DNA from: Spongospora subterranea f. sp. subterranea
Taxonomy: Eukaryota > Endomyxa: Phytomyxea > Phytomyxea > Plasmodiophorida
Length of the DNA: 64,000 nucleotides
Direction of reading: 5' to 3'
NCBI GenBank assembly: GCA_049724395.1
Contig: JAUGWO010000209.1
Span: forward strand, 120,558-184,557
Of the stretch, positions 46,731 to 57,059 are shown one piece after another. Both the position numbers and the translations under genes were made by a program. The notes beneath the pieces are model-generated. The model saw only the letters and a list, made by a program, of their open reading frames with translations, had not been told where the DNA came from and searched no databases. The number at the start of each line of letters is the position of its first letter. Within the stretch, counting starts at the first letter, position 1.

Positions 46731-49047
46731 TCATCTAGATCGACTGAGGTTAACTGAGACGGCACGAGATTTGCCTTTTTTTTCTCGTTGAATCCGGTCG
46801 ATATTCTTCTTGATGCGACTCCTGCTTGACATTTCTTGAGGGCCTAGGCCGTGCGGCTCCTCATCGCCATTGGCCTCATCTTCAAGCAATCGCGATTGCG
46901 GACGAATGGAATAATCGAACACAGCACGATCTGGTCGCTCGGCATGATGACTCTGGTATCTGATCACTGGACGGTCAGGTGTGGATTTCAGCCGCGCCAA
47001 ACGGCTGCGAATCTGGTGCGAGCGCTTTTCGGCATGATCATGGATATACGGCGATAGTCAGTGTCGGCATGGAACATAGGTCGGCTCCATTTTTCAATCA
47101 GACTGCGAAGTAAATGACGGTGCTTTGGCGTCTCGTTGGGGCTTTTCCATAGGCTCATGACAACTTTACCTAGACCTTCGCTTTCGGCAAGGTAGTCATT
47201 ATCGATAGGCAATGCATCCAGCAGCAAATAAATGCGAGAACGCAAAGTTAGGTTAGGAAGCGATCCATCTGGGAACGGTTGTAACCAGTCACGGAAACGC
47301 CTCAACAGGCCGGAATCTAACAGCAGTTCGTGCATGCGTGCTTTTCTGGCTTCCTGCTCAACTTCGTCCAACAGTTTCAGCTTCTGAGTGGCAGGTTTTT
47401 TCTGGGATATTGCCAATTCGTCGGCCTGTGAAGCAACATTCTCTTAGCAAATCCTTTTCACGAAAAACACAATCAAGCAAGTTAGTATTGAATAAATGCG
47501 ATGAAATTGTACTATTGCTGTAGCGTACCTCACTGGCAACTCGCATACGCTCAATTAACTCAGGAGCCGTAACCTCCATCTCTTCAGTACTTATGTCAAT
47601 GATGCGTTTCCTACGACTCGATTTCATTGCCAATAAGACCCGGTCAACATGGCCCATTTCCTTCGGCTCCTCATCTGATAATGAGAGGTGATAATTGATT
47701 TCAGAGAACGACGGCGATTAATACCATCACTATCGCTAACGGCTTCAACTGGATTAGCAGGTTGACCACGACTAAGTCTAGATTTTCGTTTGCTTTTCCC
47801 AGGCAGTATCGACGTGGTAGGAGCTTCTATGGATTCTGCCGCAGCTTCCTTTGCAGGGCAAGTAAGCTTCCACTCCGCCATTTCTTTATCGAAACGTTCT
47901 TTATCCGCTTGAGCTTTGTCGTTGTAAGGCTGTATTCACAATCAATCGAAAGGAAACATGATGCAAGCAGAAACTCTTCGGTCATATGCGTGATAGCAGA
48001 GTGAAAAATTGATATACAATTTAATTTTACCTGTTTTTCGGAATCTTCTAGAGATTTCCACAACTGCCCTAACAACCTTCCTAAATCGCCAAATGCTGTA
48101 TCCGGATTTTCCGTCCGAATTTGAGGGCGGCGGTCTTGTGAAAAATACATATATGCTGAGAGAGGCCTCTTCGGACGCCCATCTGCAACGGCATTCTTTT
48201 TCTGACGTTTTTTTGGAATTTTGTCACTACACAGAAGGCAAAACTTCAGGGGTAAATTACAACAACATGTGATCAACTCCAAATTAAAATTATTTAAACA
48301 GTGAATAAGTAAACTTAACTGAGCAGGTAACCACATTACGAAAAGAGAGAAAAGAACGCATATTTCAAATTGAAGCGTTTAATACTTGAAAAGCAGAGGG
48401 AAAAATTGGTTTGTGTGAGTTTGTAGACATGTAGCGTTACAGGTCAAGTTTCTTTTGACGTTTTTTAGGCGTCTTTTTGGTTGCCTGTTGGTAATTGCCA
48501 TCGTCTGGTTCGCTACCAGATTCTGACAAACTGACTTCGTCGTCCTCATCGCTAGAAGGCATAACATCCATCTCGGCAGATTTACGGTCGATGAACATTT
48601 GTAGTGCCGTTTTAATGTGGTTTTTGTCAGACTTTGAGAGTTCTGCAACTCCAAGCTGACAAATAATCAAAACGAGAAGGGATAATAAAAAACCGGTAAA
48701 AAAAAAAAAAAGATAATGAAGATTATCTGGCGAGATATTTTCATTTCAAAACACGCACTAAGCCGGAGATTGAAAAACAGGAGAACCATTGAGCGCTAAA
48801 TCAGTTTTTTAACAGTATAAGCTAAACATAAAAACCGATGATTGATTATAAATTGTAACTAACAACAAATATTAACCTGAGCCATAACCCGATCGCGAAC
48901 GCCTCGCTCTGTCATATCCGGCGACTGTAAATCCAGCTGATCGAGCACTGCGTTAGTGGCTTCATCCAAGCCAGGAGCTATAACCACAGCATCTTCTTGC
49001 TCCACGATATCAGGTTCGGCAATGGCGGGTGGATCCTCATCCGCCAT
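46731..49047 (-). CDS. Fusion protein: DEK_C-type domain + HMG box + IWS1/Spn1
   Basis: ATG at 49047. The first exon ends MTERGVRDRVMAQ. A ~220-nt intron leads to LGVAELSKSDKNHIKTALQ, together a DEK_C-like helical domain. An acidic SSDEDDE stretch and KKTPKKRQKK follow. A ~200-nt intron joins in phase (CT|T) to the HMG box (GRPKRPLSAYMYFSQDRRP, LGQLWKSL), which finishes after another intron (PYNDKAQADKERFDKEM). A 50-nt intron (G|AT) links SDSD to DEEPKEMGHVDRVL, the start of IWS1. Then KKPATQKLKLL, LPNLTLRSRIYLLLDALP, LIEKWSRPMF and RPVIRYQ give the TFIIS N-terminal-type domain. IWS1/Spn1 works with Spt6 on elongating RNA polymerase II. Near 47042-47057 one base seems off. Confidence 0.8.
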
Positions 49048-49053
49048 ACGGCC

Positions 49054-49440
49054 CTAGAATTCGAGTTGTATTTGCAAATGGTTGTTCTGGGAGCGGCCGA
49101 CTCCAGACTCAGTTGTACCACTGCGTGGCCTTCCAACACTGTCATACGACATTATCATGAACCGCCCAAAGGTTTCAGGAATTTCAAGCGGATTTTCCGC
49201 CCTGAACTTTTCTTTGTGATCCGATTTCTTTTGGCTCAGGTTGGGGTTATCTGCCAGCAGCACACGCATAGTTGGTGATCGCTGGATCATTATTGTACTG
49301 GGCCAGGATCGCCACACGCCACCTTCGACCTTCACAATTGCAGGGAGAGTCCGATTACGTGCTACAGATGATCCCTTTTTTACCTGGTGTGGGCTGCGTC
49401 ATGTCAACTATTGCCAGCAACATGACTTGCAAAACGCGCC
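49054..49440 (-). CDS. Possible small protein, unknown
   Basis: The minus strand is open from before 49335 to a stop at 49054. Coding-like segments include MRVLLADNPNLSQKK, RAENPLEIPETFGRFMIM and SQNNHLQIQLEF. An upstream exon with MLLAIVDMTQPTPG and a GT donor may belong to it, but phase is unresolved. It lies only a few bases from the start of the HMG-IWS1 gene on the same strand. An OB-fold-like small protein is a guess. Confidence 0.3.
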
Positions 49441-49657
49441 TGCTTGGCTTCTTGAGATTCACAAAATGATAATACGAAATTGCTTTGCTCAGTGTGCCGA
49501 TTTCGGCATATTTCTTGTAAAATACCAATAATATATAATGATATAAACATGGCGTATTTATTATGGAACTGGATCTACTGGGTCTCCACCTGAGCCGTGC
49601 GGGGCGAGATGTTGACCAATTACATCTTCCTCATATTGCGTTGAGCGATCTGTAGTC

Positions 49658-51811
49658 TCAATGGGATTCTCGAGTCGACAAGCAGCCTCCAACTGGTTTC
49701 GCATCGTCACCAGAGCTGTACGTGTGTCTTGGAATTCTCGAGAAACCTTCTCGTGTTCCCGGACTACAACTTCGAGCTCGGTCTCGGCTTGGCTGATTTC
49801 TTTTTACTTGTGCCGACGCCGTTTCGAACTGCCTTTTAACCTGTGCCACCAACGTTTCCATGGTACGAGCCTGGTGTGCACACTGCTCCAGACTCCTTTC
49901 CATAAATCGCAACCGTGACGCAAGCTCTCCCATTCGGATCTGCCTTCGGATCTCTGAAAGCTCAAACTCAGCCTGTTGTTTTTTTTGCCTTTCTATTTCC
50001 AACTGGGCTTTGTTATGAGCAAGTTTTCCTTTCAGTGAGTTTTTCTGGTTAATGCTCGTCTGCATCTCAAGAACATCGCGCCGAAGGCCCTCGAACTTCT
50101 GGAAGAACTGTTCACCTTCTTGGTGAAATAAACTAAGTTCTTCCATCAGAACAGAAGACTCTTCTTCCAATCCAGTCAAGGATTCGTTAATGCTTGCTCC
50201 GTTTTCAGCAGCCTCGCCGAAATTCGATTTCACTCTGTTAAGCCGCCCAGTAAAATCCATGCCTCGGTCTTTTGCTCCAGATAGCGTTTGTTCTAAAGCA
50301 GCTAGACGAATTGCTAATGGATCTTGACACTGGTCATCCCCTATTGTCAGAGACTTCAGAGGCTTCATTAAGCGATTCGGGATTTCTGAAGGCTCTTTGT
50401 CCTGCTGACTTTGCGGGGATGATCGCGCAACTGGATCTAAATTCCGAACAACGGGCGCTGGGTTTTCCAAGAGTTTAGACGACGCTTCTGGGGAGTAGGA
50501 GCGAACATTCTCGCTACTGCCGGATTCCTTTTCGAGCGCCAAAGATCTTCGACCACGTGATTCCGAACTAATCTCATGCGGGATCTTTTCCGACGAATCT
50601 GAGCACTCTTGAGCGATGTCTTTGGTGATCTTTGATGGCGGGAAAAGAGTACTGAGACTGGACATCTCTCTTTCATCGGCCATTTCTGCAGGTTTTGAAT
50701 CGGTCAGCGATAATGACCTTCCCGTCGCGTCGTCAATTTCCAATTCGCTAATCAATACTGCGTCCATTTCGGAGCTTGAACTGCCATAACTTGCGCGACC
50801 TTCGATTGGAGGACCTTTGGCATAAGGAATTATAACTTTGGAAAGTTCTCTTATTTGATCAATTGATGCATGCGAAAATGAGCGCTCAATAGAAGAAGGG
50901 ATCTCATCTCTCAGAAGTGCGTCGATCTTGCCCCTAATAGATTCAGTAGACGAAGCTGGGGGAGACGGAACTGATGGGTGCAGAGTTGATGGAGATAACG
51001 ATGATGAAGGCGAAATCAATGCAGACAGAGGTTGGTCAGGACTAAGTTTGTCTGGACCACGGGGCCCATATTTTAACGCATGCTCAGTTACTTCAGGACC
51101 AGGCGTTCCATGAAGTTCCGCCTCGACTGGAGGGTTATCCTCGTCGGTTGGAATAAACCACGCAAGAGAAGAGTTTTTACGAATCGGCTCGCGTGGACTT
51201 GATTGGAATCGCTGTAACGGCTTCCTGCGATGTTCACACGATGCTATATCTTTGATCGTACTGCCACCAAATAAACCGTTTCTGAACGCCAACAGTGTAA
51301 TATCATGGTGCACGCTCAGAGCTTTGTAATATGGTTCGGAGACTTCATCAGCGAACAGATCAAACAGCATGGCCAGGACTCCCAGATATGACCCTTCATA
51401 GTACGACCGAATACTATCTGTTAGTCGCCGAGGAAATGTAGTTTGGGATGGATGACATATGTGCCTCAATCTTTCACTTACATAATCTTCGATCTTGGCC
51501 CATTTGTCGACGAGTTTACGGTTGAAAGAATGTTCGACCTCTCTGAATAAGTACTCATACGCTCCGTCGACATTATCAATGTTTTCCATATCTGTGACCA
51601 TGGCGTGCAATAACAACCGCAGATGATCCAGCTGCCGAAGGATTGCAGGAATGAAGCCATGCAGGAGGCGTATCAATCGAGCCCGTTCGTCAGCGGCCAT
51701 GTTTGCATCCAGGGACAGCACCTGGTTTTCTAGAAATTGTGAAATAGTGGATCCAATATCTTGAGAATTATACATTGCTGGGAGATGGGCCGATTTCCCA
51801 CCATAATCCAT
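49658..51811 (-). CDS. Coiled-coil protein with helical N-terminal domain, unassigned
   Basis: A single long frame of 717 codons runs from ATG 51811 to 49658. Residues ~15-190 are helical (LIRLLHGFIPAILRQLDHLR, HSFNRKLVDKWAKIEDYVSE). Residues ~200-480 are disordered, rich in serine, proline and acid. Residues ~500-670 form a long coiled coil (LTGLEEESSVLMEELSLFHQ, LEIERQKKQQAEFELSEIRR). A basic tail follows. The frame may change through a short intron near 49790-49820. I do not recognise the family. Centrosomal or cytoskeletal scaffolds have this shape, but that is only an analogy. Confidence 0.65.
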   Translation of the reverse strand: MDYGGKSAHLPAMYNSQDIGSTISQFLENQVLSLDANMAADERARLIRLLHGFIPAILRQLDHLRLLLHAMVTDMENIDNVDGAYEYLFREVEHSFNRKLVDKWAKIEDYVSERLRHICHPSQTTFPRRLTDSIRSYYEGSYLGVLAMLFDLFADEVSEPYYKALSVHHDITLLAFRNGLFGGSTIKDIASCEHRRKPLQRFQSSPREPIRKNSSLAWFIPTDEDNPPVEAELHGTPGPEVTEHALKYGPRGPDKLSPDQPLSALISPSSSLSPSTLHPSVPSPPASSTESIRGKIDALLRDEIPSSIERSFSHASIDQIRELSKVIIPYAKGPPIEGRASYGSSSSEMDAVLISELEIDDATGRSLSLTDSKPAEMADEREMSSLSTLFPPSKITKDIAQECSDSSEKIPHEISSESRGRRSLALEKESGSSENVRSYSPEASSKLLENPAPVVRNLDPVARSSPQSQQDKEPSEIPNRLMKPLKSLTIGDDQCQDPLAIRLAALEQTLSGAKDRGMDFTGRLNRVKSNFGEAAENGASINESLTGLEEESSVLMEELSLFHQEGEQFFQKFEGLRRDVLEMQTSINQKNSLKGKLAHNKAQLEIERQKKQQAEFELSEIRRQIRMGELASRLRFMERSLEQCAHQARTMETLVAQVKRQFETASAQVKRNQPSRDRARSCSPGTREGFSRIPRHTYSSGDDAKPVGGCLSTRESH

Positions 51812-52060
51812 GTCCCCCGGCGGGACTACCTAAACGATGAGCAATAGACCGGTCGCAATTCTCTATGGAACGGAGCAAGTCCAGATATGAGCCATGACTA
51901 CCGACTGTAACGAATTAGGGGGGTCATGAGTCAACCATCACTGCAGTACTTGCGACGTAACGGTGGGCCCAGCGTATCATCTGTCGGAATCGGTATCATT
52001 AGTGCTGTTGTAGCGCGTTCATATTAGGACCACGCACATCATTGGTTAATTCGATTGCTA

Positions 52061-53240
52061 ATGGGGTCGTCGTGCTTTCCGTGGCCGGGGACGGCGAAGC
52101 GACATGAACCGGAGCCTGGTGACACCCTGCTGCAGGACCTGTTCCAGGCCTTCGTATTCGTCGGATGCGGAGCATTATCACGAATACTGCTGTTTAACTT
52201 GAACGATACCAAAGTGCTGCCGGACAATGGGCATGCGTTTGCCAGCATTTTGTCGACCCGGTCGCTACGACGAGCGCCTTTGATAACGGTCACTAACCAT
52301 AATTCAACCATTGACGACCCTGTTCTTCTAAGTGCATTGGCTCCATTCCGGGTATTAGCTGATCCGCAACGTTGCTGTTGGTCATGGTCTGGTACTGCTC
52401 GATAATCTGGTGTTATTCCGATCAGTTCAATTTAACCAATTTTTATAGGTGTGCAAGCGAAATTTGTTTTGCCAACCCTGTGTACTCTCAGTTTTTTCAT
52501 CATGTTAAAACCATTCCTATTACTCGTGGAAATGGTATTCGTCAACCAGTAATTACAAACAATGTCGCAACGTATTGTTTGCAATAATAATCAGATTCGA
52601 TTGTGTAATTTAGGCTGTCGGTCGCATGATCTCGTACGGGTTACGTGGGTCATGGCTTCACGTGTTTCCGGAAGGAAAAGTGATACAAAAACCAGGTGGT
52701 GGCCAACTGCAAATTCATCCACTACGTTGGGGTGTTGGAAAGCTGGTTACAGAAATCTCCAATATTCGTGACAAAAATATTGATCCCTTATCGCGACCAA
52801 TACTCCTACCGTTTGTTCATCGTGGCATGCAGGACGTTTTGCCTTTGAAAACTTATGTTCCTAAAATCAATAATAAGGTGCCTTTGCTGTTGCGATAGTT
52901 TTTCAAATTCCAATGTTTGTGTTTTTCTGTTTGATCATATCGTCAATGAATTTCTGCCAGAATGTGTTTGATTTTGCATTGATTATTAGGTTCGGGTCTT
53001 ATTCGGAGAGGCAATACCTTATGATGATTTGATTGAAGAGCATGTCCGAAGGAATAGTTCAAGGTAAAAGTCTTTTTGTCGATTGTTTATTGGTTGTTTA
53101 TTCTCGATGCTCATAGACTCGACTGGAATGATCCAACTAGTTGTGTCGATGAAGAATTGTACGCTAAAATTACTCAGCGAGTTGAACTTGAGCTGCGGCG
53201 CCTCAATGACGAGCTGAATAGGATTATTAATGAGGAATAA
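52061..53240 (+). CDS. TAFAZZIN: Tafazzin, cardiolipin-remodelling transacylase
   Basis: ATG at 52061 (MGSSCFPW). An N-terminal hydrophobic stretch (FQAFVFVGCGALSRILLF) precedes APLITVTNHNSTIDDP, the NHxSxxDD form of the acyltransferase HX4D motif. Introns near 52361-52429, 52553-52614, 52879-52989 and 53065-53115 join in phase. They give FYRCASEICFANP, IPITRGNG, GSWLHVFPEGKV (FPEG motif), LRWGVGKL, LLPFVHRGMQDVLP and RVLFGEAIPYDDL. The last exon ends at 53240. Tafazzin moves acyl chains between phospholipids to mature cardiolipin at mitochondrial membranes. All catalytic blocks are present and colinear, at near normal length. Confidence 0.92.
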
Positions 53241-53289
53241 ATCAAAATCAATGCGATGCATTCGTAATGTATATTATGTACCAAATCGA

Positions 53290-53995
53290 GTATTGTCGTC
53301 ATATTTTCTTGCTTGTCGCCATTGCTGGTAGATGCGATTGAATAAAGTGACTCAAATCGGGGCTGGTCCACGAGAATGATGTTTTGAACAATGTTACATG
53401 TGGTATTGTACAATCAATATAGTACTTATGGCCAAAGAAGTTGACAACGGCAATGACGCCTGTGTGTGCTTGCAGCAAACATAACATGCCAAACACAATG
53501 TTGGATGCGTCGAAGAGCGATCGAAACTCGCATTATTCGAATTCGCACCGTCCCACCGATAATTTTTTGTTCTTAGAGAGAATCATAAAGGATGTTGGCT
53601 TTCTGATTCCGACATAACCCAATGTGAACGCTCCCGGTTCATTTGTTAGCCTGGAGGTGGCCAAAGGTCACGCAACAAAATTTACGAAGGTTCTGTAGTT
53701 GAGATTTGGAATTTTGTCATATAACGCTTGATATGGAGATATCCGACTGGGAAAGAGTGAGGTCGCCGCTTAAAGATGTACAGCAACTTGAACTGCTCAC
53801 GGACAACAATTTGATGGACGTTTAGAATGCGACACAAGCAAAGAGCGATATCTGACAATGTACGATTGAGCCTTTCGGCGATGCTGTTGAACTGCTAGTT
53901 TCCTGGGACGGGTGCATTTTTGTTGGATTCAAACCATGATCGAACCTCTTTCGAGGCATAATCTCCACCCTTGTCAGACAAAAAATTGCTTGGTC
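53290..53995 (-). mobile_element. Fossil fragment of a Ty1/copia-type LTR retrotransposon
   Basis: The minus strand holds pieces of the integrase core and of the region after it, recognised by their Ty1/copia pattern and order. Reverse transcriptase, RNase H, gag and LTRs are not seen. It is broken, with several breaks, and is probably old. It ends a few bases from the stop codon of the PTRH2 gene. Confidence 0.6.
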
Positions 53996-54001
53996 TTTTT
54001 A

Positions 54002-54840
54002 TTACAGAAGCCGAAGAGACCGTGTAACTTCATCTATTTTTGCTATAGGGGCCGGCCCTATTGCCATAACTGTTTTGGATCCACTTGCAACCTGCGTTCT
54101 GCCAGCGTCCTTCGAATAATGCATCAGACAGATGACAATACATAACAAAAACAACAAAAAAATACCTGAACAATATGTGCTGGCAGCCCAGCTATAGAGC
54201 ACACTGCTGTTTGAGTTGGCCTAAATTCATTCCAGATGCCGTCTTGCAGATAACGATAGGTTCGCCTTGATTTAGCCACATATTCAAATATTCCTGACAA
54301 AGGCAATGAATATGCCTCGATAATGCATCATAACACAGTTATTACCGATGATTGAAGCTCTCTGTATGCACCCAATACAGCATGGCAGCATTGCGACGCG
54401 ATCTTCCCGGCCGACATGTTCATGTCGGCTTGAACAACAATAACCATTTTACAGTCTACTTCCTGAGCGGATAATCCACTAACATCGGACACCACATCGG
54501 ATAGATTTAAAATGCATTCGATAACGGCATCAACCGACGACCCATCGCATATCTTGTACGCCGCCCGAATCTGCACCCTATACGCGAACCCGGATCAACG
54601 CCGAAACATTGCCCCTTCAATTCACGCAAGGGCGTACTTGTTGAATCCCAATGGCAACAGCGCCTCCATGACCTCATGTTCTGATAATGTCATTTTGACT
54701 ACCTATGTGGAGGTTTGGCCTCCGCAAGATACGGTACGATGTATTGGTTACGGTATTTCACCCGGGCGCATTTTTGCAGAACTCAGTGAGAGCAACCCGA
54801 ATAGAAATATAAACAGTTGGATCCATCTTGTTATCGCCAT
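54002..54840 (-). CDS. PTRH2: Peptidyl-tRNA hydrolase 2 with an N-terminal UBA domain
   Basis: The likely first exon, ATG 54840, encodes a hydrophobic leader ([17 protein letters not shown]). An intron leads to [19 protein letters not shown], which joins through a second intron (donor AA|GT, acceptor TAG|G) to [20 protein letters not shown]: a complete UBA fold. Then comes the PTH2 core: [72 protein letters not shown] and [13 protein letters not shown]2 cleaves peptidyl-tRNA released from stalled ribosomes. The leader could anchor the protein at mitochondria or the ER, as in human PTRH2. Near 54190-54200 the frame is one base out. A start at MTLSEHEV is the alternative. Confidence 0.82.
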
Positions 54841-55055
54841 ACTGACCTCACGTGCTCCTTAGCCCTTTCGGCTCTCGCTGAGCAATTAGAACAAAAGAAT
54901 TTTTTTGTGTCGTTGATTGGGGAGAAACGCATTCAGGTCGGTTCCCTCTCTTGTTTTGACACAAGGCGTCCCCAGTTCCCAAAAGGTGCGTAAAGATTTT
55001 CGATTATGTAGTGACGGGAACTGCAAAATGCGTCCGCCGGGCTGCCTTCCCTGGG

Positions 55056-55574
55056 GGCGCCAGTGCCAGCACCAGACGACGTTTCCAATTCTGGCTAAAA
55101 CAGCTCGGTCAATCTTGTGCATTCCTGCTTCATGACTCTATTATCATGAACCTTAGAATACCTCGTATATAATACAATGTGCGTGATCGGACTGCTCAGT
55201 TCGATCAACGAACGTTTTTACGACTCTGCTTTTTGCTCACAATTGTGCTGTTCTTGCGGAAGGAATCGTTGCACAACTATTCGTCCTCCAATCTTCTTCC
55301 GTCCTTCTCACTTCTTTCTCCGCTCTTCTCTCCGCCCTTCCCTCTCTCCCGCTCCTCCTTCCGCACGTTCTCAATCTTACGTCCGCTTTCTCTCTCTCCT
55401 CCCGTACGTTCGTTGATCGAACTGAGCATGTCCGATCACGCAATTGAATTATATACAGAGGTATTCTAAGGGTTATGATAATAGAGTCATGACAGCTGGA
55501 AGCAGGAATTCACAAGATTGACCGAGCTGTTTTAGCCAGAATTGGAAACGTCGTCTGGTGCTGGCACTGGCGCC
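55056..55574. mobile_element. Long foldback element with ~165-bp inverted arms and a polypyrimidine loop
   Basis: The left arm, 55056-55215, begins GGCGCCAGTGCCAGCACCAG. It is inversely repeated at 55406-55574 with a few small differences and indels. The ~190-bp loop includes a strongly pyrimidine-rich + strand (CTTCTTCCGTCCTTCTCACT and similar, about 55290-55395). There is no coding capacity and no clear target duplication. A MITE or foldback transposon is the likely source. Confidence 0.75.
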
Positions 55575-55822
55575 ACCACGAAACCTTAGTGGAGGGAACA
55601 ACGCAGTGTATACTAGGGACAGTGCGCAGTGCATGGTACGGGCTACTCTACCACTCAGTCGGTACTCACAGATCATTCCATGCTCAATAGGTCCTTATCA
55701 TGGGGGATCGCAACATATCTGATAAGATATCGGATCTTAACGTTCATAGGAAAGGTCTCGACGACGAAGTCCATGACAGATACGGAAACGATCCCAGTGG
55801 CCTGGGACCGAGCGAAAGGTAT

Positions 55823-56240
55823 ATGAAGTGGTCGACAGTTCAGTCTATTCTACAGCAGTCGTGCTCTCATGGCATTCAGTGCATCCTGTAAGTTCTGCTA
55901 AATTGGTTTCGATAAAAAAATCGATTCTGTATTCAGAATGACGAAATCAGAGGGATCGCCTGTGGTTTTTGCAGGAGATGCGACTTTGCAGAAGTGTGTG
56001 GGTGGATTAGTTGCCCAAATCTGGAAAAGCTATGATCTGGATGGTCGAGACGCACTAACGTCATCGGAATTGAAGTCCATTGAAGTATCATTCGCAAAGG
56101 GTACGCTGACGATGGCGTCCATTGCCGGTTTTCTGTTCGCAATTGTTGCTGATCCGGGAACACCATCTGCCTTGACAAGGGAACGGTTTCGAATATTCAG
56201 AGACATTTTAGAAAAGCCTTTGCAGATAATCTCTGAGTAA
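55823..56240 (+). CDS. LAMTOR2: Ragulator subunit LAMTOR2 (p14), roadblock fold
   Basis: Exons 55823-55887 and 55937-56240 are joined by a 49-nt intron in phase (CT|A). The product has about 122 residues, near the usual 125. STVQSILQQSCSHGIQCIL matches ALTQVLSQANTGGVQSTLL of the human protein. VAQIWKSYDLDGRDAL matches the IWAAYDRNGNQAF block, and ILEKPLQIISE the C-terminal helix. LAMTOR2 is the direct partner of LAMTOR3, encoded 44 kb away in this window. An in-frame ATG at 55700 would add 41 residues, but the family usually starts near the 55823 methionine. Confidence 0.85.
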
Positions 56241-57059
56241 TGTATCTTAATATTTGCGAAAAGAGAATATCCATTTGTTCACACTTTCAAAAGTTTACTT
56301 CAGCATTTCATCGTACTTGAAACGATGGCGATCTCGCCATTGAAGTCAGCAAACCCGTGCTTAATAACTTGAAGTATTGATCAGGCTAAAGTGATCAATA
56401 AGCTTGAACGGGCCTCATACTTCGCTCTCCGCATTAGTTATATCTGTTAGCTTATGGATCGTTGCTAACCTTGGTCAATCGTTCCGTTCATAGTGACCTT
56501 CGAATGCGAGCTTCCATCCCACAGTAGCTCGACAGCGGGAGATGAATTCCAGGAGCCTTCCTTGACCGTGAGTATCCAGCCTCACCCGATGGTCAAGTAG
56601 ACCACGACACGACGACTTCATCGTTGGTGTGGACCGCACTAAAGGTGTTTACACAAACAAAGTGGTCAGTTCAGACTGATGTCAACACCAAGATATCTGA
56701 TAAGCTGTTCATATACCGTCATCGACACCGGGTGCGCCAGGAATGCCCTAGAATCTTTGAGTACGAGAATCTGAATTCATCTTAAGCAAGTCGCCGTTAG
56801 GAGTATTCAACCTTATTGACTAATGAAGAGAGCATTGCGGTGACAAATGGCCTGAGCTCCTTTGAGCTAATCCGTCAAAAGACCGAGTCGACCACGAACA
56901 CAAGCAACGGGGGGATCAGGATCAGATGCTTTTCAATCGGCGCTGACCCAGAGGGCCATCCTATCAGCAGTAATTGTGGTCAAGAGTCCTTTTGGGAGTG
57001 ATATATCTGTAGTGAGGAAGTCTGAAACTTGATGTTGGTTGATATAAGAAAAACTCTTA
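56241..57059. other. Spacer before the retroelement region, no gene seen
   Basis: A weak + strand open stretch at 56816-57001 has no family features. LTR-like direct repeats could not be identified by eye. Confidence 0.4.

Noticed and set aside
54512-54862. 116-codon + strand frame overlapping PTRH2
   Set aside because: It is antisense to the UBA and leader exons of PTRH2 and shows no family features.
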